Shown here piece by piece: positions 9,158-19,923 of a stretch of 49,595 nt of DNA; the first letter of the stretch is position 1; each line of letters opens with the position of its first letter. A program made the translations under genes and the position numbers. Location: the NCBI RefSeq assembly GCF_902825145.1, contig NZ_CADEAD010000007.1, forward strand, positions 1 to 49,595, given 5' to 3'. The notes beneath the pieces are model-generated. The model made no database searches. It had not been told where the DNA came from and saw nothing but the letters and a program-made list of their open reading frames with translations. This DNA comes from Bartonella phoceensis. Lineage in GTDB: Bacteria; Pseudomonadota; Alphaproteobacteria; Rhizobiales; Rhizobiaceae.

Positions 9158-11248
9158 TTCGTTTTAAATCAGTGATTCATAAATAAGGTTAGGGATTTTG
9201 GGTGCTTTGATCACTTAGTTTGCTTTTTACCCATTTTGGATCTTTTTGTAGCTTCTCGATTTTTTCCATTGTAACCCTTTTTCTCTTTAGTGGTTTTGAG
9301 AGAGAGTAATGCTGTATTTATATTATATTCAGTTCAGTCCAAAAGCGTATTCATTTATGAAAGTGTAGTGCTCATCTTTATCAGATGTATGACTACTTAC
9401 TTTTTCTTAATCCATGGGCTGATTTTATAATTTCTTGCTTCATGATATGCTTCACAGAGTAAGTTGTAAAAACTTTTTTCGGTCAATTTATTTTTGTTTT
9501 TATCACAAGTGAATGTTTTGTTTTATAGATAAACTTTACGTATTATGGTGTATTCAGGTAAAATAGAAGGCAATCATTTAGAGTTTACACTTTTGATTTT
9601 AAAGTAAAATATGTTGTATTTCATGTATTTATATTTAAATAAATAGAATTGTTATAATACAATTCTATGTAGAGAAAGCATAAATCCAAGTATGTCCATA
9701 AATCTTAAAGTTTCAGTATTGGTAGTATTTTTCTATGGAAAAATGTGTTTTTTGTGAGAGATATTCTTTTTATGCTTTAGACAGATTATCTTCTGAAAGA
9801 TTTTGTTTCATTGTTTATTCAGAAAATTTTGCACTGTTTTTTGATTATGATGTGAAGTGCTAAAATTGTACGCTTTCATTAAAATGAATGGAGGGAGGGT
9901 ATGGCACGGTTTTTATTTCTATGCTCATTTTATTCTAACAGCCATATAGATGAAATTTCAAGAAAGTTGTTGTATTTGGATAGAGGATATGAATCTTTGT
10001 CATTAAAAAATGCGATTTTGTCGTTTTTTACAAACTCTCGCACTCCATAAACTCTGTACCTTGCGTATGTTTTTAAACATATGCCACACAATTTTATAGC
10101 GTTGATTTGCTTCATAAACTTCATGAGGATAGAGGTAAAGTGTGGCGTGATTTAAGGCTGATGTCAAAGTTATCATCATGTTGTTTGGGGCAATTCAATA
10201 ACGTTTCTAGGGGGTTGCTGTTTTAAATATTTGCAATAGAGATATATTTCATGAATTTGTTGATTGATAATTTATAACTTTTGGGCGGTTTCATCGTAGG
10301 CCACTGTTGGTTGCGTTATGGAAAATGGGCGTTAATTCTGCTCGTTTTTTTCTATATTCATCGTACAGTTCTTTATGAAGGGTGGTATGAAAAGTTGGCA
10401 ATGCAAGCATTATTACCGTGTCCGTATTTGACGCAAATGCATATGAGAATGATAAGGCATTGAGGTGGAGAACGCTTGCCTATATTTATAAGGGTTTCTT
10501 GTTGCAATCTGTTCCATTTGTGTAGATTTACGAGAGTGCGTCATCCATCTCATGAGGACAAAACCGCATATGAAAAAGGTCATCATCGATAATATAGGGT
10601 AATAAGACGGTGAAATTTTTGAAGGAGGTTAATTTAAAATATAGATATTGTAAATGTATATATTTTATTTTTAAAAAAATACTTAAAAATCGTTTTATAC
10701 TTGTTTAAAAACTATAGTTTGTTCTTTTTGAGCTTTCATTTTTATATTTATCTGACGTTGGAGTTTCTATTTTTTTCTTTAGCAGAATGCTAAATGTTGT
10801 ATTATTTGCGTTACTATTTATCTCAATATAATTCCTTTTTGGAATCAATTGTAGGCATATTTATTGCATTTGGAAAATAAAGAGTGAAGCTGCGAAAGCA
10901 AATTTGTTATTAATCTTTATTTGTACGATTGATGGATGCGGTGTGCTCAAGTGCATCGTTTTATATTTTTTTTTTAAATAGCGCAGATTTTCAAGGATAT
11001 CGAAGGCAAGTTTTTTGAAGTCTTCATGATCGTAATAGAATAAGTGAGAACCTTAAAGGTTAGCATTTTTCGAAAGTGCTAATATTTTGGAAGTTTAGAG
11101 TGGCTAAAAAATACCTCGAGAAAAAATTTTGATTTAGAATAGGCTGTAGAAGTGCTTTGGAAAATCCTATTCCCAAACTTTTATTTATGTATCCTCTATT
11201 TTAAAAAAAGATATATAAAATCAATGAGTTGTTTATTACGATAAAAAA
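9158..11248. other. Gap of 2.1 kb between two tRNA genes, no convincing gene
   Basis: AT-rich and broken by stops. A few short frames look slightly protein-like: one from 10281, and one at about 10427-10525 reading NAYENDKALRWRTLAYIY before a stop. None has a ribosome binding site or a recognisable family. A hairpin lies at 11060-11082. Most likely the remains of lost genes; nothing supports an intact CDS or a known RNA. Confidence 0.6.
11060..11082. other. Strong short hairpin with TTCG at its tip
   Basis: TTAGCATTTT and AAAGTGCTAA pair over ten positions with one G-U, leaving TCG, or TTCG if the closing pair opens. TATTTT follows on the plus strand, so it could be a weak terminator in that direction, but no plus-strand gene precedes it. 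Function unknown. Confidence 0.4.
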
Positions 11249-11333
11249 TGGTGCCCAAAAGAGGACTCGAACCTCCACGCCTTACGGCACAGGTACCTGA
11301 AACCTGCGCGTCTACCAATTCCGCCATCTGGGC
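11249..11333 (-). tRNA. tRNA-Leu (anticodon CAG)
   Basis: Read on the minus strand: acceptor GCCCAGA/TTTGGGC, D-arm GGCGGAATTGGTAGAC, T-loop GGTTCGAGTCC, long variable arm, and encoded CCA at 11251-11249. The anticodon CAG corresponds to plus-strand 11297-11299 and reads CUG. The gene sits between a gene-poor gap and gpmA. Confidence 0.96.
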
Positions 11334-11457
11334 TTAAGTCTCATCTAAGCTTGTGAAGCAACTCTGTCAATAAAATTATAGAATTTATTCTTCAGTTCAA
11401 AATGATTAGATTGCACTACCCGGGCAATCTCCTAAAATCTCTTACGGCTTCAGAAAT

Positions 11458-12078
11458 TTAAGGGGCGATGACTTTCTTTGAGGAAATTGTTGAGTCGGAA
11501 TTAAATGTATAAATTATAAGAATGCCCGTTGCTAATTCTTGAGAGATAATCTCTTCACTGTTGAGACCTTCAAGTGCCATAATAAGAGCACGAAGAGAGT
11601 TGCCGTGCGCTGCGATCAAAACATTTTGACAACGCAAAACATGTGGTTGGATATGGTGAAGATAATAGGGCCAAATGCGCGCACCAGTGTCGCGTAAACT
11701 TTCTCCATTGGGAGGGGCAATGGTATAGGAGCGACGCCATATTTTCACTTGTTCTTCTCCCCATTGTTGACGGACTTCATCTTTATTTAGCCCAGAAAGA
11801 TCACCATAATCACGCTCATTCAATGTAGAAGTCTTTATCAGTTGTAAACCTGATTGTCCCATTTGTTCTAAAATATGTTGCGCTGTTTTTTGTGCACGCT
11901 GTAAGACAGACGTATAAGCGATATCAAATTTTAAACCAGTTTCTTTAAGTTTTTTTCCTGCTGCTATTGCTTCGGCATGGCCTTTTTCTGTTAAATCTGG
12001 ATCTTTCCAACCGGTAAAAAGATTTTTAAGATTCCATTCACTTTGTCCGTGACGGACGAGTACAAGTGTGCGTTTCAT
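11458..12078 (-). CDS. gpmA: 2,3-bisphosphoglycerate-dependent phosphoglycerate mutase
   Basis: Cytoplasmic glycolytic enzyme interconverting 3- and 2-phosphoglycerate through a phosphohistidine. The product has 206 residues, the short form common in alphaproteobacteria. [10 protein letters not shown] near the N-terminus carries the phosphorylated histidine (His10), [14 protein letters not shown] follows, [13 protein letters not shown] is the middle motif, and [12 protein letters not shown] has the second catalytic histidine. The ATG at 12078 follows AGGAAAT at good spacing; a TTG two codons earlier is less likely. It lies 26 bases downstream of dapB on the same strand, so the two are probably co-transcribed. 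Confidence 0.95.
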   Translation of the reverse strand: MKRTLVLVRHGQSEWNLKNLFTGWKDPDLTEKGHAEAIAAGKKLKETGLKFDIAYTSVLQRAQKTAQHILEQMGQSGLQLIKTSTLNERDYGDLSGLNKDEVRQQWGEEQVKIWRRSYTIAPPNGESLRDTGARIWPYYLHHIQPHVLRCQNVLIAAHGNSLRALIMALEGLNSEEIISQELATGILIIYTFNSDSTISSKKVIAP

Positions 12079-12104
12079 TCGCAAATTTCCTGTGTTACAC
12101 CGGT

Positions 12105-12917
12105 TTAAAATTCATCGTTCAATCCCAAAACATCAAGCATTGAATAAAGACCATTTTTATGGTGCTTTGCCCATAAAGCTGCTTTTAATGCGCCGTTGGC
12201 AAAAATAGAGCGTTCTTGCGCTACGTGCGAAAGAATGATGCGTTCATTCTGTCCGGCAAAGGTAACACTATGATCGCCAACAACTGTTCCACCCCGTGAA
12301 CAGGCAAAGCCAATCGTACCTTTTTCGCGTTTACCTGTATGACTATTGCGTTCGCTGACATACACATTTTTTAGCATAACATTACGACCTTCGGCTGCCG
12401 CTTGTCCGAGAAGAAAGGCTGTTCCAGAAGGGGCATCAACTTTGTCCGCGTGGTGCATCTCATAGATTTCAATGTCAAAATCATCAGATTCTAGTACTTT
12501 CGCAGCTCTTTTTACAAGGTTTGCTAAAAGATTGACTCCAAGGCTCATATTTCCAGATTTGACAATAGTTGTATATTTGGCGAAATCTGCAATTCGCAGT
12601 TCTTCCGCTTTGCTAAACCCCGTTGTGCCGATAATATGCACAAGACCTTTTTGAGCCGCATAGTCGGCGTAAAGAAGGCTAGCTTGTGGCTGTGAGAAAT
12701 CTAAAATACCTTCTGTGTTAGAAAAAGCGCTTTCGGGATCATCGGTGATGCGAACACCAAGCGCATCCGAACCAATCAATGTACCGGCATCTTTGTTTAC
12801 AAAAAGTGAGCCTTTACGTACAAGTACAGCATGAAGTTCTACTTCTTTCCTCCGCTGGATGGATGCAATAAGCTCACGTCCCATTCTTCCATTAGCACCA
12901 ACAACTGTGAGGCGCAT
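12105..12917 (-). CDS. dapB: 4-hydroxy-tetrahydrodipicolinate reductase
   Basis: NAD(P)H-dependent reductase of the diaminopimelate/lysine pathway, which feeds peptidoglycan cross-linking. It has 270 residues, normal for the family. The Rossmann motif [12 protein letters not shown] lies at 5-16, GTTGFS at 97-102, [11 protein letters not shown] at 121-131, and the active-site signature [15 protein letters not shown] at 153-167 with His155, His156 and Lys159. The start has the binding site AAGGAG (plus-strand CTCCTT) a few bases upstream. It is first in a likely two-gene unit with gpmA. Confidence 0.96.
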   Translation of the reverse strand: MRLTVVGANGRMGRELIASIQRRKEVELHAVLVRKGSLFVNKDAGTLIGSDALGVRITDDPESAFSNTEGILDFSQPQASLLYADYAAQKGLVHIIGTTGFSKAEELRIADFAKYTTIVKSGNMSLGVNLLANLVKRAAKVLESDDFDIEIYEMHHADKVDAPSGTAFLLGQAAAEGRNVMLKNVYVSERNSHTGKREKGTIGFACSRGGTVVGDHSVTFAGQNERIILSHVAQERSIFANGALKAALWAKHHKNGLYSMLDVLGLNDEF

Positions 12918-13458
12918 ATTATTCTCCTTATGATACTTTATTTCTTGTAGTATAGGAAAATTCTCTCCTTGTTTCCAACGGTTCTTTTCTCGATGAGAAA
13001 AAAAATTTGCTTCTTTCGTTATGTGCAGGGATTGCCAGTTTATATTTATAAAAGCCCATGATGAGAAATATCTTTGTTAACGTGATTGTTACGTAAAAGA
13101 AGGCGCGTTAACATGTCTTTAGTAAGCAACAAGCCTGCAGTATTATTTTCTCTGCTCACTGCCAATATTATGATAGCTTTAGCATTGAGGGGATCTAGAT
13201 TCATACAGGTCTTTTGAATTCTTTCCTCAATGATTTTTATTCATACGCCCATCTCTCTGATGGCAGGAAAGAAAATACCTTTTTTGATTTATCATGGATA
13301 GGGCTAGAATGAAGAACATATTCTTGTATTTAGGGTTCCATCTCTGTTATGAAATTATAAATCAATGCTACAGATTCTATAAAATTGCATAAGATTTTAC
13401 GGGTGTAGAGGCTTATTCTCTGTGATATCAAAGATTGCTTTGATTTGTCAGAAGGTGC
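12918..13458. other. Gap of 0.54 kb without a gene
   Basis: Holds the upstream region of dapB and the downstream region of the GST-like gene. No open frame of note and no clear terminator. I see nothing else that can be supported. Confidence 0.5.
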
Positions 13459-14151
13459 TTAAAAATCAAGATCTGTATAATGAGGACTTGCTACAATTCC
13501 TCGGATGCGATCTGTTAAAAGAGAACGGAAAGAAGGCCGCGATTTAATTCGCGTATACCAATCCTTGGCAGCAGGAGATTGCTCCCAGTCAATTTCGCCT
13601 AGAAAATCAAGTACAGAAACAGAAGCTGCAGCTGCTAGATCTGCATAGGATAATTCAGAGCCAACCAACCAGTCGCGAGATGCGCAGAGCCAGTTTAGAT
13701 AATTCATATGAGGTAGAATATTGGAGCGCGCATTACGTAAAATTTGTGAATTAGGAGCACCACCGCCAATGGTGAGTGGCATTTCACGTTTATAGATTCG
13801 TTCCCGTACAATATGACGCGTAGCTTCAGTTTCAAATTTATTTAAAAACCAATCATTGAGACGGCGCACTTCAGCGCGACCTAAAGGATTTTCCGGAAAG
13901 AGTTTATTCTCTTGTCGTAAACTCCCGTGTGTTTCATCTAAATATTCGTAGATAACAGTGGCTCCTGATAGTGGAACTTCGTGTTCATCAAGAAAAACTG
14001 GAACATGGCCGGCTGGGTTGAGAGCGAGAAATTCATGTCTTCTAGCCCATTCATGTTCTTCAATCAGTTGAGCAGTTATACCATATTCTCCAAGAACAAG
14101 GCGTATGAAGCGGGAGGAAGAAGAAAGAGGAGAGTGAAAAAGTGTCAGCAT
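13459..14151 (-). CDS. Glutathione S-transferase family protein
   Basis: Cytoplasmic protein of 230 residues with a thioredoxin-like N-terminal domain (LTLFHSPLSSSSRFIRLVLGEYG, then NPAGHVPVFLDEHEVPLSGATVIYEYLDE, shown by NPAGHVPVF and the GATVI turn that binds the glutathione gamma-glutamyl part). An all-helical C-terminal domain with WLVGSELSYADLAAAASV, the N-capping/hydrophobic staple region, follows from about residue 95. The serine-rich SPLSSSSR at the usual catalytic position suggests a Ser-type enzyme. The substrate is unknown. It stands alone between dapB and engB on the minus strand. Confidence 0.85.
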   Translation of the reverse strand: MLTLFHSPLSSSSRFIRLVLGEYGITAQLIEEHEWARRHEFLALNPAGHVPVFLDEHEVPLSGATVIYEYLDETHGSLRQENKLFPENPLGRAEVRRLNDWFLNKFETEATRHIVRERIYKREMPLTIGGGAPNSQILRNARSNILPHMNYLNWLCASRDWLVGSELSYADLAAAASVSVLDFLGEIDWEQSPAAKDWYTRIKSRPSFRSLLTDRIRGIVASPHYTDLDF

Positions 14152-14290
14152 AATCTACATTGTCAAATAGAGTTGATGAGAATTCTTTCAAGTAATAAAA
14201 ATTTTTATAAAGGGGCTTTACTGGAAGTACAAGATTATTAGCAGAAGCTCGCAATTATATTTAATAAATTCTTAATAACAGAAGCATATT

Positions 14291-14938
14291 TTATATTGCA
14301 ATCGTTTGTAAAATGGCAGTACGCAATTCTTCTAAACCTAATGCTTTTTCTGAAGATGTCACGAGCAATTCAGGATAAGCCGCTGGACGTTTGAGAAGCT
14401 TTGTTTTTGTGGTTATTATTAATTTTTCAAGATCGTTTGATTTTATTTTATCACTCTTAGTGAAAACAATCTGATAAGAAACAGCTGCTTTATCAAGGAG
14501 ATCTAAGACATCTGAATCATTCTTTTTGATTCCATGGCGTGAATCACTTAAGATATAAACACGTTTTAGTGTTGTACGACCCCGTAAATAACTAAAAATC
14601 AAATTTGTCCATGTATCAACCAAATTTTTAGGAGCTTCGGCAAAACCATAACCTGGCATATCTACCAATGCTAGAGGAGGGAGATCTCCTGGTTGCCCAC
14701 TGAAACCATCGGGTACAAAGTAATTAAGTTCTTGCGTACGTCCTGGTGTATTTGAGGTACGTGCTAAGCTTTTTTGTTGGACAAGTGCGTTGATCAAAGA
14801 TGATTTTCCAACATTGGAACGTCCTGCAAATGCAATTTCTGGTGGCCCTTCAGGCGGAAGAAAGCGTATTGCTGGTACACCACGAATAAAAATCCAATTG
14901 CGAAAAAAAATTCCGGAAAGAGAAGAATCTTTTGTCAT
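14291..14938 (-). CDS. engB: Ribosome biogenesis GTP-binding protein EngB (YsxC/YihA)
   Basis: Essential small GTPase acting in late 50S subunit assembly, 215 residues. G1 is [10 protein letters not shown] at 38-47, G2 lies in the TSNTPGRTQ stretch (61-69), G3 is DMPGYG at 93-98, and G4 is TKSD at 160-163. The N-terminal extension of about 35 residues is usual in alphaproteobacteria. The start ATG overlaps the end of yidC by 4 bp, so translation is probably coupled. Last gene of the rpmH-rnpA-yidC-engB run. Confidence 0.95.
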   Translation of the reverse strand: MTKDSSLSGIFFRNWIFIRGVPAIRFLPPEGPPEIAFAGRSNVGKSSLINALVQQKSLARTSNTPGRTQELNYFVPDGFSGQPGDLPPLALVDMPGYGFAEAPKNLVDTWTNLIFSYLRGRTTLKRVYILSDSRHGIKKNDSDVLDLLDKAAVSYQIVFTKSDKIKSNDLEKLIITTKTKLLKRPAAYPELLVTSSEKALGLEELRTAILQTIAI

Positions 14939-16773
14939 TTATGCACTTCTTTTTCGGGTGATTTCCACCACATGGCTTTAAGATTATTAAAAAGCTCAAT
15001 TTTAACCCCTTGACGTTTCATCATGATACCTTGCTGAATCATCGATAAAATATTGTTCCATGCCCAATAGATGACAAGACCAACAGGAAAGGAAGCAAGC
15101 ATAAAGGTAAAAACAACGGGCATCCACGCGAAGATCATAGCTTGTGTTTGGTCTTGAGGGGACGGATTCATACGCATTTGTAAAAACATCGTTGCTCCCA
15201 TGATCAAAGGCCATGCACCAATCATAAGAAATGTTGGAGCCGCGTATGGCAAGAGGCCAAACAGGTTAAAAATAGAAGTTGGATCAGGCGCCGCTAAGTC
15301 TTTAACCCAGCCAAAGAAAGGTGCATGTCGCATTTCGATGGTAATATAGAGAACTTTATAAAGAGCAAAGAATATAGGAAATTGAACCAACATTGGCCAA
15401 CAACCTGCAAGAGGATTAATTTTCTGGGTTTTATAAAGTTCTATTATTGCTTGTTGCTGTTTGGTACGATCATCGGAATATTTTTCTTTTATTTCCAGCA
15501 GCAGCGGTTGTATAAGCTTCATGCGTGCCATGGATTTGTAAGACTTATTTGCCAATGGGAAAAGAAGCGTTTTTAGGAGAACAGTAACAAGAAGAATGGC
15601 AATCCCAAAATTACCTGTTTGCTTATAAAGAATATCAATGAGAGAAAACATTGGCTTGGTGATGAAATCAAACCAACCCCAATCGATTAAGAGAGCAAAC
15701 TTCTTAATTTGCAAGTTATTTTGGTAGTGATTAATGATCTCAACTTGTTTTGCTCCAGCAAAAAGGCGATTTGTAACAGTTTTGGTTTCATTGGGAGCAA
15801 TCGTTAAAAGTGGCCCTAATAAATCAGATTGATAGTGCGTCTGCAGACGATCAAAATAAATAAAACGGCTTGTATATTCTTGTTCCTGTGGGGGAACAAC
15901 TGCTACAGCCCAATATTTATCGGTAATACCAATCCATCCTCCTGTTACTTTAGAGAAAGTCATGCTTTTTTGGCCATTATCAGGATTTGGATCAAGCCCC
16001 GCTAAGGTTTTGTATTTTTCTGTTTTGAGTGAGTCACCGGCAATAGCTATCATACCTTCATGGAGCAAATAGGTTGCATTTGTATGTTCCGGTGGAGCTG
16101 CACGTGCAACGCGCGCATAGGACGAGAGATATATCGGTTTATCTGCTTTATTGCTGATAGAGTCCTCAATGGTAAACATATAATGGTCATCAACAGAAAG
16201 AACACGGCGAAAGATTTGACCTTGTCCATTATTATAAATTAAAGTTACGGGTGTTGAAGGCGTCAGTATTGTATTGCTTCCCTCTATTTGCCATTGTGTG
16301 TCGGATTGTGGCAAGGCCTCTACTGGCAAAGATGAACTTGTAAAACCAAATTCAGCAAGGTAGGTTGTTGTAAAACCTTTCGGGTTTAGTAAAGCTATTT
16401 CCGGTGATTTTTTATCCACCGTCAGGCGGTATTTTTTGAGGAGAAGATCATCAAATTGTGCGCCAACAAGATTAATAGAGCCTTCAAGTTCACTGCTTTT
16501 GATAGTAATACGGTTCGTTTTGGCCAACACAGCATTTCGGATTTCAGGAGTCATTTTGAGATCAATCATAGGTGTTGACTCATTTGCTGATGCAGAATCA
16601 GAGAAATTCGAAGTGGAAGAAGAAAGTGCTGATTGTTGTTTTGACAATTGCTGTGCAATTATTTGTTGCCTCTGTAATTCGGCCTGTCTGGGAGCAACGT
16701 GAAGGAATTGCCATGCGATAAGCACGATAAAAGACAATCCAATGGCGATAAAGAAATTGCGGTTATATTCCAT
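14935..16773 (-). CDS. yidC: Membrane protein insertase YidC
   Basis: Oxa1/YidC/Alb3 insertase that places proteins in the inner membrane alone or with SecYEG. It has 612 residues. [21 protein letters not shown] is the N-terminal membrane segment. A Gln/Ser/Ala-rich linker and the large periplasmic beta domain follow to about 355. The conserved 60KD_IMP core is in the last 240 residues: [61 protein letters not shown] and [17 protein letters not shown] (each longer than shown by key blocks). It overlaps rnpA by 11 bp upstream and engB by 4 bp downstream. Confidence 0.96.
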   Translation of the reverse strand: MEYNRNFFIAIGLSFIVLIAWQFLHVAPRQAELQRQQIIAQQLSKQQSALSSSTSNFSDSASANESTPMIDLKMTPEIRNAVLAKTNRITIKSSELEGSINLVGAQFDDLLLKKYRLTVDKKSPEIALLNPKGFTTTYLAEFGFTSSSLPVEALPQSDTQWQIEGSNTILTPSTPVTLIYNNGQGQIFRRVLSVDDHYMFTIEDSISNKADKPIYLSSYARVARAAPPEHTNATYLLHEGMIAIAGDSLKTEKYKTLAGLDPNPDNGQKSMTFSKVTGGWIGITDKYWAVAVVPPQEQEYTSRFIYFDRLQTHYQSDLLGPLLTIAPNETKTVTNRLFAGAKQVEIINHYQNNLQIKKFALLIDWGWFDFITKPMFSLIDILYKQTGNFGIAILLVTVLLKTLLFPLANKSYKSMARMKLIQPLLLEIKEKYSDDRTKQQQAIIELYKTQKINPLAGCWPMLVQFPIFFALYKVLYITIEMRHAPFFGWVKDLAAPDPTSIFNLFGLLPYAAPTFLMIGAWPLIMGATMFLQMRMNPSPQDQTQAMIFAWMPVVFTFMLASFPVGLVIYWAWNNILSMIQQGIMMKRQGVKIELFNNLKAMWWKSPEKEVHK

Positions 16774-17155
16774 TCGTACACCCCTGTTGCCGCTGCTGGT
16801 GTTGTGTTTTTGATTTTATTCGTCGATTTAATTCATTGATTAAAGATGTAAAAGGCGCATGGAGCGCATCAGGGTGTGCTACAATGACATAGTCTGTTCC
16901 TGCCTCCATGTTATCTGTTAAACCAACCCTTACCGCTTCACGCAGACGTCTTTTGATACGATTACGTTTGACAGCATTGCCATTTTTGCGTGTAACCGTG
17001 AAACCTACACGCGCAACAAGAGGAGATTCTATTCCTGCTCTTCGTTCATGGGATTTAACTTCAAGCAGAAATAAAGGACCACGCCGTTTTTCTCCTGTAC
17101 GTACCGCTAAAAAGTCTGCTCTCTTGCGAATACGGCAGGGGTGTTTTTTCTTCAT
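16763..17155 (-). CDS. rnpA: Ribonuclease P protein component
   Basis: Protein subunit of RNase P that helps the catalytic RNA trim tRNA 5' leaders. It has 130 residues. [20 protein letters not shown] at the start and the RNR signature [17 protein letters not shown] in the middle are diagnostic. The start lies about 130 bases after rpmH and the end overlaps yidC by 11 bp, the standard bacterial order. Confidence 0.95.
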   Translation of the reverse strand: MKKKHPCRIRKRADFLAVRTGEKRRGPLFLLEVKSHERRAGIESPLVARVGFTVTRKNGNAVKRNRIKRRLREAVRVGLTDNMEAGTDYVIVAHPDALHAPFTSLINELNRRIKSKTQHQQRQQGCTNGI

Positions 17156-17284
17156 AAAGAGCGCTTCGCAATTCTACTAAATGCCTGCAAAAGCAGACAC
17201 CGGAGGTTTACAACAAAAACTTCACAACGAACAAATGATGAACAATTCAACCGTTGTGAAAATTTAAATGGTTAAGTTAAACGC

Positions 17285-17419
17285 TTAAGCGGATAACCGC
17301 TTACGTCCACGGGCACGCCTTGCAGCGATAATTTTACGGCCGCTAGCTGTTGCCATACGTGCACGAAACCCATGACGACGCTTACGAACAAGTTTAGAGG
17401 GTTGGTAAGTACGTTTCAT
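17285..17419 (-). CDS. rpmH: 50S ribosomal protein L34
   Basis: 44-residue ribosomal protein, highly basic, beginning [18 protein letters not shown] and ending RGRKRLSA, the full length of L34. The start codon is CAT at 17417-17419 on the plus strand and the stop is TTA at 17285-17287. It opens the rpmH-rnpA-yidC-engB cluster. No dnaA or obvious origin is seen beside it, unlike in many non-alphaproteobacteria. Confidence 0.97.
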   Translation of the reverse strand: MKRTYQPSKLVRKRRHGFRARMATASGRKIIAARRARGRKRLSA

Positions 17420-18029
17420 TTATCTAAATACCGCGGAGTGCGGCCCTTCTTAATTCTATAGGCAATAATGCGCTAAGTAAACAATCTTATCCTATCATAT
17501 AACCGATAACCCATAAGGAAAAACATAAAAAAAGTCAATCTTAGATTATTTTTCTCTCTTTTTTAAAAATACAAAAATTCCACGGCGAATGTGTATTTCG
17601 TTCGTAACACTTTAAATTTTAATGGAAATAACTATTTATTGTGATGGTTCAGTCTACAGTTATTTCTTTCATAACACAAGTGGATACTTAAAGTGTTAAA
17701 GGAGTAAAGAAAGAAACATGATTTGTTATTGTATGCCCATGGTAAAGTGTACTTATTTTAGCATAAAAAATTTGCTCAGTCTTAATTTTTAAAAACCAGG
17801 AATATCCGTAAAAAATTATGCGAAAAGCGTGTTTGAGTGAGATTTTATATCAGATTTAAGATCGAGATTTTTATTCGGGTGTTGTGTAGTATTTTAAAAG
17901 AGATATAGTATAAGTAAGGTGTTGACATTTTACAATTCTCAATAAAGTGAAAAGTTTCAGATTGTTAAGTTAGGGTGTTTTTTGCCTTTATTGCTATATT
18001 TTCTAGAATTTACATAGAGAGGAAAGAGA
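17420..18029. other. Divergent intergenic region, 0.6 kb
   Basis: Lies between the divergent rpmH cluster and the Mrp gene, so it must hold both promoters. AT-rich; no open frame of note. I found no cluster of DnaA boxes, so I do not call it an origin. A good ribosome binding site (GAGAGGAAAGAG) sits just before 18030. Confidence 0.5.
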
Positions 18030-19127
18030 GTGAGTCCTATCACAAGCGAGGCTATTCGCAACGCATTACATAAAATCAAAGGACCAGATTTTGAAAGTGA
18101 CATTGTATCATTGGGGCTTATTTCAGAAATATTGATTGCTCATAGAAAAGTTTTTTTTTCCATTACAGTTCCAGACGGACGTGTACAAGAATGGGAGTCA
18201 TTGCGTCGTGCTGCTGAGGAAGTGGTGTGTGCTATGGATGGAGTGGAATCTGTTGTTGTCACACTTACGGCAGAAAAAAAACCGATGGTCTCTTCTCAGG
18301 TGCATAGAAATACAGTTTATTCTGCGCCAAAACGTAGAGCAGCGAATAGGTTGCCTGTGAAAATGCCAATAGAAGGTGTACAGCATGTGATTGCGGTCGC
18401 TTCTGGGAAGGGGGGGGTTGGTAAGTCTACGATGGCAATAAATATTGCTTTAGCTTTACAAGATTCTGGTTTCAAAACGGGTTTGATGGATGCAGATATC
18501 TACGGTCCATCTTTGCCACGTTTGACGGGGCTTATTAACCAAAAACCACAGCTCATGGGTGAGAAAAAGCTTAAACCTCTTGAAAAATTTGGCCTTAAAT
18601 TGATGTCGATGGGTTTTTTGGTTGAAGAGGAAAAGCCGGTGGTATGGCGTGGCCCCATGGTGATGGCGGCGGTAACGCAATTGCTAAGAGATGTTCTATG
18701 GGGACCTCTTGACGTTTTGGTGGTTGATATGCCGCCAGGTACAGGGGATGCACAATTAACGCTTGCTCAACAAGTACAGTTGACAGGTGCGGTAATTGTT
18801 TCTACTCCGCAGGATCTTGCTTTGGTTGATGCCCGTAAAGCGATAGAAATGTTCATGAAAGTCAATGTTCCTATTCTAGGGCTCATCGAAAACATGAGTT
18901 ATTTTATTGCTCCTGATACAGGAAAACGCTACGATATCTTTGGTTATGGCGGTACGCGTGCAGAAGCAAAACGCCGAGATGTTCCTTTCTTAGCAGAAGT
19001 GCCGCTTGATGCAGCTTTACGATTCTCTTCAGATGATGGTGTGCCAATCTTTGTGGCTCAGCCTGATGCGGAACATGCTAAGCGTTATCGTACGATTGTT
19101 GATCAAGTAAAAAATAGATTTTCTTAA
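18030..19127 (+). CDS. Mrp/NBP35-family Fe-S cluster carrier ATPase (ApbC)
   Basis: P-loop ATPase of the Mrp/ApbC family, thought to carry and deliver iron-sulfur clusters in the cytoplasm. It has 365 residues. The N-terminal 85 residues are a MIP18-like (DUF59) domain. A linker follows, then the deviant Walker A SGKGGVGKST at 125-134, DADIYGPSLPRL, VVDMPPGTGDAQL and STPQDLALVDARKA. In many Mrp proteins the region after ENMSYF has CxxC cluster ligands; here it reads IAPDTGKRYDIFGYGG, with no cysteine. The GTG start has a strong binding site. It is a single gene with gaps on both sides. Confidence 0.93.
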   Translation: MSPITSEAIRNALHKIKGPDFESDIVSLGLISEILIAHRKVFFSITVPDGRVQEWESLRRAAEEVVCAMDGVESVVVTLTAEKKPMVSSQVHRNTVYSAPKRRAANRLPVKMPIEGVQHVIAVASGKGGVGKSTMAINIALALQDSGFKTGLMDADIYGPSLPRLTGLINQKPQLMGEKKLKPLEKFGLKLMSMGFLVEEEKPVVWRGPMVMAAVTQLLRDVLWGPLDVLVVDMPPGTGDAQLTLAQQVQLTGAVIVSTPQDLALVDARKAIEMFMKVNVPILGLIENMSYFIAPDTGKRYDIFGYGGTRAEAKRRDVPFLAEVPLDAALRFSSDDGVPIFVAQPDAEHAKRYRTIVDQVKNRFS

Positions 19128-19923
19128 ATTTACCTTTTTTCTAAATTTTTTCAAACATACGCATTTAAACATGTAGCATTACTATGTTCGGGAACTATAG
19201 TACGTGAACAGTGTATTGTGAGATGAAATCTTTCAGATGTAGAAATCAGCAGAAAGGTTCATTGTGTAATGGGTGAGATAATATTTGTTTGTATAAGAAT
19301 AAAGCAAAAAATTAATTTTACTCATGGAGTGGAAGCGACTAAAGACTTTATTTCAGTTACAAAAAACTGTTTTCCAATGTGAAATTGCTGGATATTGATC
19401 ATAGTGTTGCAAAAGCTGAATATTACAAAATGAGACGTTGCGATATGCGTGAATCCTGTTTATCCCTAAAATAGTGAAAAGGTCTTTTTGCTGCTGCTAG
19501 AGGGCAATTCATGCTTGCTTGAAGTGATTTTTTTCACTGATAAGGAAGTTTGTTTGAAAAGAGTGGGTTATAAGAGTAATTCGGAATCCTTAGTCTTTAA
19601 CATGGGGAAACAAGCAAGATATGGGAATGGCTAGCTTTATTGCTTGGGCTCTTGAAGCGGAGGTTTTGCTTAAAATTGTTGGAGCTGATAGGGCGTTGGT
19701 AACATTTGGAATTCATTCTATACGAGCGATTATAACCAAAAATTTATGACACCCAGTAAAAGCATGAATACTAGAGTAAGCGGTTGTATTATGGTACGAG
19801 CGATGATTTGCATGATTATTTTTTGGGTAGTGGTAAAAAAATGGCAAAAATGGGTGTGCTTCACAGAAAAAGGTTTTTGTGAGAGCTGATGGAGAGAGGT
19901 TACTTAAATTATGAAAGAAGAGT
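19128..19923. other. Gap of 0.8 kb, possible decayed gene
   Basis: No intact gene. A 40-codon open run at about 19624-19749 reads MASFIAWALEAEVLLKIVGA and on to TFGIHSIRAIITKNL; it looks protein-like but has stops on both sides and no family that I recognise. It may be a remnant. Confidence 0.4.

Noticed and set aside
10281..10463. 60-codon frame in the gap between the tRNA genes
   Set aside because: No binding site and no similarity that I recognise; neighbouring frames are equally broken.
17420..18029. Possible replication origin beside rpmH
   Set aside because: The rpmH-rnpA neighbourhood is near the origin in many bacteria, but no dnaA gene and no cluster of DnaA boxes is seen here.
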